This document shows positions 10,468 to 23,204 of a stretch of DNA of 64,000 nt, piece by piece (position 1 is the stretch's first letter; each line of letters begins with the position of its first letter). Under the pieces are notes generated by a model that was not told where the DNA came from, did no database searches, and was given only the letters and a program-made list of their open reading frames with translations. A program made the position numbers and the translations under genes. The DNA comes from Bacteroidota bacterium (GTDB lineage: Bacteria > Bacteroidota > Bacteroidia > AKYH767-A > 2013-40CM-41-45), in assembly GCA_016708785.1 (NCBI GenBank), contig JADJFC010000003.1, positions 1-64,000 on the forward strand, written 5' to 3'.

Positions 10468-12948
10468 ATGAAATCAGGAATTTTTAATTGTGCACTATTA
10501 TTGGTTTTTCTTTGTAACATTGATTGTTCCGCTCAAAGTACTTCCGGCAATTGTAAAATGATTCAACTGTTGTTTCATTTTCTTTCAATAATCACGATGG
10601 AGATATTTTATAGAGAATCGATAGCTGTTTATGATTTGGATTCCGGAATTGTCTACTTCAGATATAATTACTATCCACCGGAGGACCTTGGTCAGGTGAT
10701 ATAGCGGCAATTATTATTGGGATAAAATAGATACGATCTATCCATTCTCTTGGTGCTATTCAGGAAATTTTGACCTCCACTGGATCATCAAACGGTTGGG
10801 TCAATAGCAAGTCAATCACTTATTCATATACCTCTACACAAAAATTGGAATCTTTGCAAACAGAACATGGAATGGAAGTAGTTGGGATAGCTTACATAAG
10901 AAAGTTTGGCAATAACGCACAAGATTTGGTTGGACAAATTGCCTTTCCAAATGCAATCAGGAGTATGGCAAAAAATAAATATGACTCAACGTGCTTACAC
11001 TGGAGGTCAACCATTGAGTAAGACATTTTTAAGTGGAACGTTGCCAGAAATATGGAAAAAGGATTCACTTTTTTGAATTTACTTATATAGGAAATTTAGT
11101 ATCAAGCCACTGTTAGTTATTGGGACCATTGAACCTTGATTTGGCAGTATTTTATGCAGATCTTATCAGCAATTCCGTGACTGGAGATTCAATTATTCAC
11201 TACACGCCAAAATTGTAGATGGGCTTTTAATGTATGACACACTTTACTATGATATTGATACACTAGATGAGGCGATTTATTATCGATCTGTTAGGCTTAT
11301 CAAATATTGATACAGTAAATAATATGGTTAGAAGCCAATATAGAATCGAAAGATTCTATTCGATTAAACGGAATTTTGAAAATCAAGCAAACAATGAATG
11401 GTCATAATTTTATGGAATATACCATCGATTCAATTTGGCAAGGATTTTATAGAACAATTGTTTATGATTACAACTATGACTCGTTAAATAGATTATTTTA
11501 TGTTGAAAATCGTGGGGCCTTACAAACCCCTTCTGGTGGCTATGAAGAGTTTTGTTTATGATTCAATTGGCTTTATGAATTATCATCATGGTAATGATTG
11601 GACAATGGTTAGGAATCGGATTATTATGAATACTATTCTTATTTTGATACTGCTGCTGTCAAAATTATTAAACCTATATGGGACGAGCGACCAATGGTCT
11701 GTCCTAATTCTAGTTATCAGCCAACATTACTTGTGGCGGAGGTTGTGGGCCATATCAATATCATTGGTACCCATCGGATGGACTTTCTTCTGATACAGTT
11801 TTAAATCCCACAATCACTGTAACTGATTCCATGAATTATACTGTTATTGTAAATGATAATGCGGTCATTCTGATACAATTTTATATTCAATAGGTCCGAT
11901 CTATTCGTTGCGCTTTCGGTTGACATCTAATTGCAATGGTCCTGCTATTCTTACGGCAATAGAATATCCTTTTGCAGATTACCAGTGGTATAACAACGGA
12001 GTTTTGATGCCTGGTGAAACGACATTTCAATTGATAACAAGTCTTCCGGGAAATTACTCAGTTGAGATTAAGCATGGTGGATCGTCGCCTTATTCTGGCT
12101 ATATAAGTTGCACGTCAAGTTCAGATACTATTTTTGTTTCAAATCAAAACTTGATTTATTTCACTCAGCAAGCAGAAATTTGTGATGGAGAGACATATCA
12201 ACTTCCCGATGGGATCATAGCTGATCAATCAGGGAATTACATTTCAATTGTACCGGCTACTGCCGGATGTGATTCAAGTATAACCACAATTCTAACTGTG
12301 AACAATAATCCTATAGTATCAATTTCATCTACAGATATTCTTTGTTTCGGAGAAGCAAGTCAAATAATAATATCAGCATCGGGTGGTGTAGGGCCATATA
12401 CTGGAACAGGCTCATTTACGCAATATGCAGGAACGACCAACTATAATATTGTGGATATAACCGGTTGTGCAAGCAGTCAGTCTGTCGCCATTTCACAACC
12501 CGCACAAGGTGATACACTTTTCGCTTTAGCAAGTGGAGTGAATTATGAATGGTGGTTTAATGGAGCTTTATTAGTATCCGGAAACTACCCATACATTATC
12601 GCAACTTCATCAGGAAATTACCAGATTATTTTTTATGATTCACTGGGCTGCTCCGGAACTTCCGTCATAACTCCAATAATAATAACTAATATTAATGAGC
12701 AAGATATTGTTGATGCGATAAACATCTTTCCAAATCCTGCTTTTGATAATATTACTTTAGAATTACCTGCTAAAATAAATGAGGTGCTATGTACCATCTA
12801 TGATTTATCCGGAAGAAAAATATTGTCTTACAGATTAACAGAGACCCGAAATCAAATTTCAGTTGCAGATTTTTCGGCTGGTGGATACATGATTGGATTA
12901 ATTGGAGAGGAGTTTTCGGGGTATAAGGGTTTGATTATTGAAAAGTAA
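10468..12948 (+). pseudogene. T9SS type A cargo protein (~820 aa), frameshifted several times
   Basis: The probable start at 10468 gives a signal peptide (MKSGIFNCALLLVFLCNIDC, then SAQ). Coding sequence then jumps between frames near 10560, 10700, 11030, 11370, 11560 and 11880. The last 346 codons (from 11908) are intact: Ig-like surface sequence with CDGETYQLPDG and TAGCDSSIT motifs and, at the end, a type A sorting domain (NIFPNPAFDNITLELP ... YDLSGRKI ... GYMIGL). The protein would be secreted and attached to the surface by T9SS. As written no full-length product can form. Confidence 0.6.
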
Positions 12949-12992
12949 TTGATTAAATAAACTAAAAGATTCAACAGAATAAAAAGAAACAC

Positions 12993-14994
12993 ATGAAAAA
13001 ATTACTTACTATTTTCTCATTCATTTTTGTGTATCAATTTTCATTTGCACAAGGTACTTGGACAGAACTTAATGGTTTAGTTGGTCCTCAACCAGCTTCG
13101 GAAATTCCACATATTAGATCTGATTATACCGGCTTTGCACTGAATGGCATGGTCTACATTACAACGGGATATAATTTTGAAACAGGAAATTACTACAATG
13201 ATATTTTTGGATACAATCCTTCAACGAACCGATGGGTACAGCAAATTCCACTTCCTGCTTCCGGAAGGGCGTATGCTCAAGGTGGAGAAATGTATGGCAA
13301 AGGGTTTATTACAATGGGTTATGATGATTTTGGGTAGCTACACAGATTCGTGGGAATACGATCCACTAACTATGTTGTGGTCAACGAAAGCAGCATTTCC
13401 CGGACCCGTAAGGCAAGAAGGTTTTTCTTTTGTTATTAATAATAAATTCTATACAGGTGGGGGCATTGACAATAATCTAAATCTTCATTATTCGGATCTT
13501 TGGGAGTATGATCCATCACGTGATTCTTGGTCTGCAAAGACTTCTCTTCCGGTTGGTCTGCTTGGGTCGAAAACTTTTGTCATTGGAAATTCTGGTTATG
13601 TGTTAGGTGGATTTGATTCATTGTTTCAAGTATCTACTGCAAGTTATAGATATGATCAGTTGACAGATACTTGGACAACAATATCGTTATTTCCAGGAAC
13701 TAACGTAGACGCAGCAATGTCTGATTCATTATTCGGTTATGCAATTACAGATACAACATTATATTGTTTTGACCCTATTACAAATTTATGGACAATGAAG
13801 GCACCTGTTCCAAGTGGTGTTTATGATGCAATTTCTGGAAATGTCGATAGCTTAATTTATCTATTGTCATCAGATGGTGGGGTATTGAGTTACAATCCAA
13901 CTTCAGATATATGGACAGAGAACTATATTTCACTAGGATCAACTGAACGACCGTATATAAGTGGAAGATCTGTTGTTATTTCTGATACTGCATATTTCAA
14001 ATTGATTAAGTATAATATAAATAACGATAACTGGATTGTAGATTCTTTGTTAGATGTAAGTCAATGGTTGTATTCAATTGATTCAATTGGCTATGCTTTA
14101 AAAGGCGGAAGCTATGAAAAATTTGATCCGGCAAATCGAACTTGGGCTGCATGCAATACAATTCCTCTTATTTCAGCAGATTATTCTTTTTCAACCACTA
14201 GATTTGGTTATGTATTAGGATTAACAGCAAATTTTACATGGGAATTTTGGCAATATGACCCCCTGAATGATGTGTGGACCATCAAATCAAATTTCCCTGG
14301 AAGAAATCAAGGAAATGGAAATTCTTTTGGTATCGGAGATAAGGGATATATCGCAGCTGGTTTAGATAGCAATGGTTATACCATAGATGATTTTTGGGAA
14401 TACAATGAATCTTCGGATGCATGGATTCAGAGGCAAAGTGTACCTGGAGGATCAAGAATGACTGGCTGTGAAACCACTTGGAATAATAAAGGTGTAATAG
14501 CTTTTGGTTTATCAGATCCTGTTGGATTAGACATGTGTGACATTAATGTTTATGACGAAATCACAAATAGTTGGTCAACAATTGTACATTCATTGTCTTG
14601 TCGTTCCGGAAATGTTATCGCATTTAGCCATGGTGGTAAATTATTCATAGGGCAAGGACAAGAACGTATGAGTATGGGCATTCGAATTCCATTTTACGAT
14701 TTTTGGAGTTATGATGATGGGACTTCAGCGGTTGCGGATTTGCAATCTAATGGTGGATTTCAAGTTTATCCTAATCCAACGAGTGGTTCATTTACAATCG
14801 AAACTACAAGAAGTGACATTGCTAAAGTAGAAATTATTATAACGGATTTATTTGGCAGAAAAGTATTTCAAGAAAGTCAGAATTCTAATTCAAAGAAGCA
14901 AAATATTTTGATCAATGTGTCATCTGGAATGTACCTGATAAATGTAATTAGTGCGGGCGTGAAAATAGAAACTCAAAAAATTATCATAGAATAA
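12993..14994 (+). CDS. kelch-repeat-like T9SS type A surface protein, one frameshift
   Basis: A signal peptide (MKKLLTIFSFIFVYQFSFAQ) is followed by repeated blade-like units such as DSWEYDPLTMLWSTKAAFPG, DLWEYDPSRDSWSAKTSLP and EFWQYDPLNDVWTIKSNFPG, which are kelch/galactose-oxidase type beta-propeller repeats. The C-terminus is a type A sorting domain (QVYPNPTSGSFTIETT ... DLFGRKVFQ ... GMYLINV). One extra G in TTTTGGG near 13335 splits the gene; the second frame continues directly. The joined product has about 667 residues. The role is probably carbohydrate or ligand binding at the cell surface, inferred only from the fold. Confidence 0.8.
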
Positions 14995-15191
14995 TCACTA
15001 TGAAATATTTTAGTTCTAAATGTAAGTTGCTCAAAGTTCTATAGCTAATTAAATTGCCATTTTTGAGTTCAATTTGGAATATTTAAATATGATTATTATT
15101 AATTGAATTTGTATCCCATTTGGAAATTCAATTTATTATTCTATTTTTACGGTGCTCTAAATAAAAGGGCGCTTTAAAAATTTGTCCAAAA

Positions 15192-16240
15192 ATGAAACCG
15201 TTTATTATAATCCTTTCGGCTTTGCTATTTTCCTTAACAGGGTTTGCTCAAGATCCATCCTTTTCTCAAATTGAAAATACAAGAAACTATGCTCATCCTT
15301 CCGATGTTTTAATTCGCCAAGGGTATGAAATTGAATTGGCACATCGAAGCGAGTGGAACAGTACCGGAGAAGCGTACAATACAAGTTTTTTAAGTTTCTT
15401 CTATCAGCATGAAAAAATGAAAAGTGGCTATGGTGTAAAATTAATGCAAGATGTTGAAGGAGTAGGAAGCCTTAAAACGACAGATTTAAAATTTGTTTAC
15501 CGGTATAGTTTTTTCCTTTTAATTATTATAACCCAAGAGCTCTCTTCATTGCACTTGAAGGTGGTGTAGTTAGAAAAAGTATAGACTGGTCGCAATTGAT
15601 TTTTTCTGATCAGATAGATCCTGTCTTTGGTATTTATACTGGTACTGATTTTATTTATCCTGACAACGACGTCAACTTCTTTGATGCTGGAGCTAGTATT
15701 ACGTATCGAGATAGAATTAAAATGAATGATTTCAGGCTTCCATTTTCTGCGTCGGCAAGTCTGAAGCATATATATGGAGACCGTGTTGAGTCCTTGAAAG
15801 GCATCGGCACCAAAATTTATCCACTTTTTACTCTTACAGTTTCTTCAACTATCCATGCTGTTGATTACTATGGATTGCCCTTGTTAAAACCAACATTCAG
15901 ATATGAATATCAAGGCAATTTAAAAAAGTTGACATTCGGTTCTCTCATTGGAAAAGCAAATGAACAATATCAAAGAACTGTTTATGTTGGACTATTTATT
16001 TCAAATCAATACAATCCTATTAGCCCATTAAACACAAACTCGTTTATTTTATTAGCAGGGTTCGAAAAAGTGTACAATAGGTATCTAACTACTATTGCCT
16101 ATTCTTATGATGTCAATACTGCCGGCTTAGGAAATCTTAGTTCAGGTGGTACACATGAAATTACAATTAACATTTCTTTTTCCACTATAGAAAAGGGATT
16201 TACTCAACCATCTAATACTTTTCAGAAATGTCCGGAATGA
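15192..16240 (+). CDS. PorP/SprF family type IX secretion system membrane protein, one frameshift
   Basis: PorP/SprF proteins are outer-membrane beta-barrels that pair with large T9SS type B adhesins and anchor or help export them. The start shows a signal peptide (MKPFIIILSALLFSLTGFAQ) followed directly by DPSFSQIENTRNYAHPSDV, the family's N-terminal pattern. The rest alternates beta-strand-like stretches and ends FSTIEKGFTQPSNTFQK. A frameshift near 15515 (in TTTTTTCCTTTTAATTATTATAAC) splits the frame; joined length is about 349 residues, normal for the family. The stop TGA overlaps the ATG of the next gene (ATGA at 16237-16240), so the two are translationally coupled. Confidence 0.85.
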
Positions 16241-19200
16241 TAAGAATTAATTGGCCCATTCAAACATTTGTATTTTTAATGTCTATGGGTTTTATCTTAA
16301 CAGTAGCGGACAAGGCTGCACAATAACACCGCAATCACAATGTACAAGTGTGAACGCAGTTGGTGGTGTATGTTCTTCTCAAACTATTTTTTGTATCGGA
16401 GATTCTGTTGGATTTGAAAACCGAACAGTCACAACTATTGATTCAAGTTTTATTTGTTGGGGTGACGGGACAGTAGAAGGCTTTTCTGGACCTGCAAGTT
16501 CAATTTGCAGAAAACACTTTTACAATTTTCCACCCGATAGTTGTGTTGGAGGTGACGGCCAAATTCCAATAACAATAACGTTAGGTGTTCTTAAACGTTG
16601 TGCAGCAGGCATGAGCTACCATGGTATCCAAACAGGAATTGCTATTAAATTTCGCCCTAAAGCGGTGTTCACTTTGTCTCCGGGAAATGTTTGTGTATAC
16701 GAACCTGTTACCTTCAGTAATTCTTCTTGTCCAAATTCACTTACCCCAACTTACCTTTGGAATTTCGGTGATGGTACAACAAGCACACTTCAAAATCCAC
16801 CGTCTCATCAATATACTTCTTCAGGAAATTACACAGTTACACTTACAATTAGCAACTCTTGTGGCAGTGCTACTACTTCTCAAACTGTTTTAGTTAGACC
16901 GGCAACAACTGTTAGTCCTGTAATTACTTTGGCTAATACTTGTGCTCCGGGAAATTTCATTCCTGATGTGAACTCTCACAATGCAACCGGCTTTCTATGG
17001 TCTTTCACAACCGGTACAGGAACAATTATATTACCTATAGATTCACAACCTTATTTTACTTTAAACAATGCCGGCCCTTATGGAATACATTTGCAAGCTA
17101 CGGGTTGTTGTTCTGCGCCAACGAGCGACTGTTCCTGGGACACTACATTGACGCTTTATAACGGCCCAACAACTTGTAAGCCCAATTCCGGATGCTTGTG
17201 GGAACACAACATTAAATCCATTAAATTATTTCAACATAAGCGGTGGAACAGTCAATTCATATAGCTGGACATTTCCCGGAGGTTCGCCTTCCTCGTCCTC
17301 CTCTGCGAATCCCGGAAATATAACTTACAGCACTTATGGAACATATATTGTAACACTCGTAATGAATACTCCATGCGGACTGAAAACACTAGCCGACACT
17401 TTTAGTGTTCTTAGGCCTACAATTGTTAGACCTAATTTGATATTACCAACAACTTGTGCTCCGGTTGCTTTGACTACAACCGTTCATTCTCAAAATGCAA
17501 CAGGTTTTAACTGGTCAGCAGTAGGAGGTAGTAGCGTAATTACTTTACCGACAGATTCACAACCTTCGATTTCTTTAAATACTCCCGGAACATATACAAT
17601 TCAATTGCAAGCTCAAGGTTGTTGTTCTGCACCAACAAGTGATTGTACCTGGGATACTACGGTGACTGTTTTTTCAGGGCCAACGATAACAAAAACACCT
17701 ATTCCCGATTTTTGCGGGTCAGGAAATTTCAATCCGCTCAACTATTTCAATATTGCAGGCGGAACTATAAATTCATATAGCTGGACATTTCCCGGTGGGA
17801 GTCCGAGTACATCTACTTCATCCAATCCCGGCAATGTATCCTATAATAGCACAGGAACTTACATTGTTTCATTGTTGATTAACACCCCTTGTGGTCCGCA
17901 AACAATTGTTGATACGTTTTCTGTATTAAGACCTACTACCATTCTTCCAAATATTGCTCTTCTCTCAACTTGTCCTCCTACAACATTTATTCCGGATGTC
18001 AATTCACATAATTCAACAGGTTTTAATTGGACTGTTGTAGGCGGTAGTAGTACTGTTACACTTCCCACAGATTCGCAACCATCCATTTCAATTAATGCTG
18101 CCGGAAATTATACAATATCTGTGGCAGCACAAGGATGTTGTACAGATCCTGCAAGTGATTGCACATGGGATACAACGGTCACTGTTTTTCAAACTATTAA
18201 TTTGAATAAAACTCCGGTAAATGATTTCTGCGGTTCAGCAACTATAAATCCCGGAAATATTATTTCTGCATCAGGAAATATAACAACATATTCATGGGCA
18301 TTTCCAGGTGGATCGCCTTCGAGTTCATCTTCAGCTTCACCGGGACAGATCTCTTATCCCAATCCGGGAACGTTTATTTTTTCTCTTACTGTAACAGGAC
18401 CATGTGGAACAAAATCCTTGTCTGATACATTCATAGTTGCACCTCCTACACGAGTTAGCCCGGTGAGTAACTTGCCGGGAATTTGCACTCCTGTTAATTT
18501 TAACCCGACTGTTCATTCATTGAATGCTAATGGATTTCAATGGTCTGTAATAAGTGGACTTGCAACTATTACGTTGCCTACTGATTCGCAACCTGCTATC
18601 AATGTTATAACTGCAGGCGCGGTTACTATTGGACTAAATGCAACAGGTTGTTGTACTGACCCGCAGAGTGATTGCTCATGGGATACAACCTTCACTCTGT
18701 TTGAGGGGCCATCAATTTCTATTTCACCATTTCCGCAATTTTGTGATACTGCACGTTTTAATCCTGTAACATTTTTTTCACTTGGAGGAGCTATCAGTAC
18801 TTACTCATGGTCATTTCCAGGAGGGACACCTGCAACTTCAACTGTTGCTAATCCCGGACAAATATATTTTGCTAATCCCGGTCAATATCCGATTTCTCTA
18901 ACATTAACCGGTTCTTGTGGAACGCTAACAAAATCAGATACGCTTTTTGTTGGTGCACCAACTTCACTAAATATTAGTCCTTCAACATTGTTTGGTTGTG
19001 ATTCGTTGACTATATATTTTGCGAATTCATCTCCGGCAAATCAAACCTATATATGGAATTCAACCGGTGGTGCATTTGTAAATGGAACAAGTACAACCTC
19101 AAACGAACCCTATATTTTCTTTAATGCTCCCGGAGCTTACGCTGTAAACGTGGAAGCATTTTCTGCGGGCTGCCCTTCTCTCCCGGGAAATTTCGTACTG

Positions 19201-22200
19201 AATATTGGCGAAGCGCCTAATTTGAATTTTACACAGAGCTCACCAGACATTTGTGATACGGTTTTCTATGCTTTTAGTGATTACTTCAATTTAACACCTG
19301 CAATAAGTGATTCCGGATATGCATGGACACTCTTACTCAATGGAGCACAGATTTTCACTAACAACAGTAGTAATCCTCCACCATACCAGGTTTCGGTGTA
19401 CGGAACTTATGTTGCAATAGCGTCTGCCTGGAATGCGTGTGACAATACTTCTCACAGACACTTTTACACTTTCGCCACCTCCTACATTAATCTTACCACA
19501 GGATACTTCGATTTGCACTGGTACTCCTCCGTTAAATTTAAATGCAACACCAAGCGGCGGAATCTGGACATGGAATAGTAATGTATTAGCAGGACAATTC
19601 AATCCAAATGCTACATCTGTTCAAGCGAATTACATCACCTACTCGTATGGTCAATTAACCTGTGCGGTGACAGATTCATTTTTAGTAAATGTTTTTGGTG
19701 CAGATATCAATGCCGGTTCCGATACAGGTGTCTGTAAAAATTCAGGTACTCTTACATTTACTGGAAGTCCTCTAGGTGGTTATTGGAATGGTAGCGGAAT
19801 TATCGATTCGCGAATTGCAACTTACAATGCATCAGGAAATTTAACAGGCATTGACACTTTGATTTATGTTTTACAAGAACCTACTTTGGGTTGTTTGATT
19901 CGCGATAGTATTTTTGTTACTGTTTATTCACCAACACCCGGTTCAATCAACTTGCCTGATTCTGTTTGTATCAATCAATTATTAACTTATTCAAATACTC
20001 AACCAAACACTTCCGCTACCTGGGTTTTTGGTGACAGTTCATCGCCGGTATCAAGTAATAATACTACTCACACTTATACAATCGCAGGAAATTACACAAT
20101 CAACCTTTTCATAACTAATCAATATGGTTGTATTGATACAATATCACGAGCAATTGAAGTCGCAGAACCACCAAATGCAATATTTTCTCTAGATACAATT
20201 CGAGGATGTGCTATTTTACCAATAACAATACAAAACAATAGTAATTATTATGGGGCAACTGTTTATGCTTGGGACTATGGCGATGGTCAAACAGATACAA
20301 TTTTTAATCCTGGAACTATTTACTTTGATCAAGGGCCAGGAGATTCAACCATCTATCATATTCATTTAACGGCTTCAAATGGCTGTGGTGTTGCAACGTT
20401 CGAAGATTCAATAACTGTTTATCCGATTCCTGTTGTTGATTTTGGTGTGAACTATACCGATAGCTGCTCACCGGCTACTATTAATTTCGCAAACACTACG
20501 ACAGGTCGTCCACAAAATTATTTTTGGTATATCAATGGAGTATTTATTTCCAATGATTCAACATTAGCTACACAAGTTTTTACTACAGACAGTCTTGATT
20601 CAACTTACTATGTGACATTGATTACAACAAATTTTTGCGGTAGTGACACTCTTACAAAGCCGGTACTCATACATCCAAATACCGTACGAGCCTTCTTTAA
20701 CACAGATATAGTATATGGCTGTAGACCTTTAAATGTCACTTTCACCAGTTATGTAGCACCAAATGCAACAATACAATGGAATTTTGGAGATGGTAATACT
20801 GGCTTTGGCAATATCATCTCCCATGTTTTTGATACTGCAGGTACATTTACGGTCTGGCAATATGTTGATAATTATTGCGGCTTTGATTCTATTAGTCAAA
20901 CGATTCAAGTATTACCACAACCAGACTTATCATTCACAATGGATTCTGTAAATTGCGGAAACGAGCCGGTACAATTTTCTAACACATCTGATAGTTTGTT
21001 AGGTGTTGTTTGGAATTATGGTGATGGTAGTCCTTGGGACTCATCAGCATTCACACCTTCCCATTCATATTTTTCCCCGGGAACTTATAATGTTACAATG
21101 ATTGGTGTTGCTGCTTCTACGGGTTGTCGTGATACTTTGACTCTTCCTGCAAACGTTGTTTCATATCCTTATTCATCATTTGTATTTAACAATAATGATG
21201 GTTGTGCGCCATTTACTTTGGAATTGCAATCAACATCAACCGGTGCAAACTATTACGTTTGGGATTTGGGTAATGGCGATACGTTGACAGGTGCTGCTGT
21301 GAATTATACATATTTTCAGCAAGGAACATATTCAGTTTCTTTGACCTCAATTGACAATAATGGTTGTTTAGATGTTGAATATTTAAATCCGATTCTTGTT
21401 TATCCGGTACCAAATTCCGATTTTGTATTTACCCAAAATCAACCCTGCATCTTGCCTTCAACAATTGAGTTTATTAATACAAGTACAGGTGCAACAAATT
21501 ATAATTGGATCTTTGAAAATAATATTACAACAACTCAGCAAGATCCAATTTTGAATTTTAATGATCCCGAAATATTTGAAGCTACTCTTATTGCAGTTAG
21601 TAATTTTGGATGTAGAGATACTATAGATAAAACAATTAAAGTTTATGGTAAACCAAACGCAGACTTTGAAATTGATGATTTCTTAGCATGCGTGAATCAA
21701 CCCATTACCTTTATAAACAATTCAACAAATGCAAATGCATATTATTGGGATTTCGAAGGAACGCTTCCGTCAACAGAAATAAATCCGACAATTTCTTATT
21801 CAAATTCCGGAACGTATAATATTGTTTTATTTATAAATAACGATTCTGTTTGTTTTGATTCGACGCAATTGAATTTTCCAATTCAAATAAATCCAATACC
21901 AACAAGTGGCTTTACATGGCAAGCTATAACAGACACATCAGTTTCAAATAATGGAATTTTTCAATTTACTGATCAGTCAAATGGTGCTAATCAATGGGTG
22001 TGGAATTTTTCTGACGGCTCAAGGGACTCAGTGCAATCTCCTATTCATAGGTTTTATACGAATGGAAATATAACAATAGAACAAATTGTATATAATCAAT
22101 TCGGCTGTCCTGATACTTCAGAACAAAATATTTTCATTGATTATTTTGGAACGCTATTTATTCCGAATGCATTTTCTCCTGATGCCGGAAACGAAGAGAC

Positions 22201-22471
22201 AAGTTACTTTATACCGAAAGGAGCAGGTTTAAGTGAATTCTTAATAGAAGTTTACTCCCCATATGGTGAACTTGTTTGGTCCTCAACTAAACTCATAAAT
22301 GGACAACCGGTCGAAAAGTGGGATGGTAAATATAAAGATTCACCGGTGCCACAAGGCGCATATACATGGAAGGTAAGAGCAATTTTTGAAAACGGTCAAG
22401 TATGGCAGGGCATGCAATATAAAGCAGGGGAGAAACTGAAAAGTGTAGGATCGGTAGTAGTGTTGAGGTAA
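16237..22471 (+). CDS. giant PKD-repeat adhesin with T9SS type B (gliding-motility-associated) C-terminal domain, frameshifted
   Basis: The ATG at 16237 overlaps the PorP/SprF stop and gives a hydrophobic leader (MIRINWPIQTFVFLMSMGFI). Frames change near 16300, 17200 and 19440; joined length is about 2,078 residues. The N-terminal third has four cysteine-rich units ending GCC-[ST]-x-P-x-SDC-[ST]-WDTT alternating with PKD-like units (YSWTFPGGSP). The remainder is a series of PKD domains (WDYGDGQT, WNFGDGNTG, WDLGNGDT). The last ~90 residues are a type B sorting domain (LFIPNAFSPDAGNE ... WDGKYKDSPVPQGAYTWKV). This is a SprB-like surface adhesin exported by T9SS with its PorP partner just upstream. 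Confidence 0.85.
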
Positions 22472-22550
22472 AGAGAAAGCGGTTCATTTCCGTAAATTCG
22501 TGGAATGAATAAAGTAGTTTGAAATTGTTTAATAAAATTGGAATGTATTT

Positions 22551-22742
22551 CTACATTTTATTTTTATCAGTGATTTCTATTTGCTCTTTTTTATTCTCAT
22601 TCGATTGATTGTAAATTATAATTACAGCAATCACTAATATACTCAACCCTGCAACCACAAACATTGGATTGATTTTCTTAACCGGGTCTGGCGGTATAGG
22701 TCCTCCGAATATTCGAAGGATATGATCTGGAACGTTATGCAT
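22551..22742 (-). CDS. small single-span membrane protein, 63 aa
   Basis: The frame has a proline-rich N-terminus (ILRIFGGPIPPDPVKKINP), one clear transmembrane helix (residues 27-44, MFVVAGLSILVIAVIIIY) and a short charged tail. Its start overlaps the stop of the upstream minus-strand gene by eight bases, so the two form an operon. No family recognised. Confidence 0.55.
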   Translation of the reverse strand: MHNVPDHILRIFGGPIPPDPVKKINPMFVVAGLSILVIAVIIIYNQSNENKKEQIEITDKNKM

Positions 22743-23121
22743 TTTTAAGTGTTATTTGAATTTGATTTTCTGAAGTTAGATTTAATCGGTAGGGCCCATA
22801 CCATACGTAGTAGGTTTCGCTGATAGGTGAGGATTTATCCCGATTGGAATACAGATCGAAGGGAAAGCCAATGGAATCAAGTGCTTCAATTGGAACAGTC
22901 GCGGTAGTGCTTTCACCAATCAATGTTCTGATGGCAACTACGCAAAATTCCTGTTGCTGCAAGTCTGTGATCTTGATTGTTTCTAATTTTTGAATTGTAG
23001 TAAGTATTGTAACATATATCATTGCAGAATTTTCGGCCTTTATGGTGGGTAGAAAATTCTTTTCCGCATCCTGGGCAAATTCTATTAGAATTAGTACATC
23101 GTTTGGGACATTTTCAATCAT
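22735..23121 (-). CDS. hypothetical protein, 128 aa
   Basis: A soluble protein without signal or membrane segment, first gene of a two-gene operon with the small membrane protein (overlapping ends). A distinctive segment is SPISETYYVWYGPYRLNL near the C-terminus. No family recognised. It is transcribed divergently from the gene at 23205, from a symmetric promoter region at 23151-23184. Confidence 0.55.
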   Translation of the reverse strand: MIENVPNDVLILIEFAQDAEKNFLPTIKAENSAMIYVTILTTIQKLETIKITDLQQQEFCVVAIRTLIGESTTATVPIEALDSIGFPFDLYSNRDKSSPISETYYVWYGPYRLNLTSENQIQITLKNA

Positions 23122-23150
23122 GGACTTGAAGTTTAATATTTTTTATAGTA

Positions 23151-23184
23151 TTTGTATACAAATATAAATATATTATATTTGTAT
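23151..23184. promoter_or_regulatory. divergent promoter with inverted repeat
   Basis: On the plus strand TTTG (23151-23154), 19 bases and TATATTTG (23174-23181) match the Bacteroidota promoter pattern (TTTG at -33, TAnnTTTG at -7) in front of the gene at 23205. The reverse complement of CAAATATA at 23159-23166 is also a perfect -7 box for the minus-strand operon. The two boxes lie in an inverted repeat, TACAAATATAA (23157-23167) and TTATATTTGTA (23173-23183), which could also be an operator. Confidence 0.6.
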
Positions 23185-23204
23185 TCACTAATTATATTTA
23201 AAAT

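Noticed and set aside
16251..22471. Programmed frameshifting in the adhesin gene
   Set aside because: The shifts occur at unrelated sequences, without slippery sites or stimulatory structures, and similar breaks occur in many other genes of the window.
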